This document shows positions 6,570-6,570 of a stretch of 6,570 bases of DNA, piece after piece. The stretch comes from Paralcaligenes sp039935015 (lineage in GTDB: Bacteria > Pseudomonadota > Gammaproteobacteria > Burkholderiales > Burkholderiaceae_B): the NCBI GenBank assembly GCA_039935015.1, contig JBDTLC010000022.1, positions 1 to 6,570 on the forward strand, given 5' to 3'. The number at the start of each line of letters is the position of its first letter. Position 1 is the first letter of the stretch. Both the position numbers and the translations under genes were made by a program. The notes beneath the pieces are model-generated. The model did not search any database. It saw only the letters and a program-made list of their open reading frames with translations, and had not been told where the DNA came from.

Positions 6570-6570
6570 C

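Noticed and set aside
1..6570. CRISPR array, tRNA, rRNA or phage genes
   Set aside because: No regularly spaced short direct repeats, tRNA-like fold, rRNA sequence or phage-type protein was seen on either strand.

Overview
The window looks like chromosome of a betaproteobacterium, most likely Burkholderiales and perhaps Alcaligenaceae. This rests on the moderately high G+C, the protein styles and the gene pairing of class I cytochromes c with MoxR and CoxE-type VWA genes. It is an inference from reading, not a search result.

Layout. Positions 1-452 hold two minus-strand exported-protein genes 12 bp apart: the 5' end of one cut by the window edge, then a complete small class I cytochrome c. 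A roughly 140-bp AT-rich divergent intergenic region (453-595) separates them from a tight plus-strand operon: MoxR-type AAA+ ATPase (596-1468), GNAT N-acetyltransferase (1487-2107), CoxE-type VWA protein (2097-3269, overlapping the GNAT gene by 11 bp), and a large two-domain secreted M16 zinc protease (3288-6035). A weak hairpin terminator candidate follows the protease gene. From 6128 to 6569 there is no credible gene. Instead there is a 442-bp imperfect inverted repeat with two 139-bp arms around a 164-bp GC-rich centre that also folds back on itself.

How the genes may work together. MoxR ATPases pair with VWA/MIDAS proteins as remodelling or metal-insertion chaperones (CoxD/CoxE, NorQ/NorD, CbbQ/CbbO, RavA/ViaA). 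Here the pair flanks an acetyltransferase gene and lies divergent from periplasmic cytochromes c, which suggests a job in maturing or maintaining a respiratory or other membrane or periplasmic enzyme. The client cannot be named from this sequence. The M16 protease is probably periplasmic and shares the transcript by proximity.

The protein genes are recognisable families. The part least explained by standard annotation is the long fold-back repeat at the right end, a candidate non-autonomous mobile element or large structured repeat.
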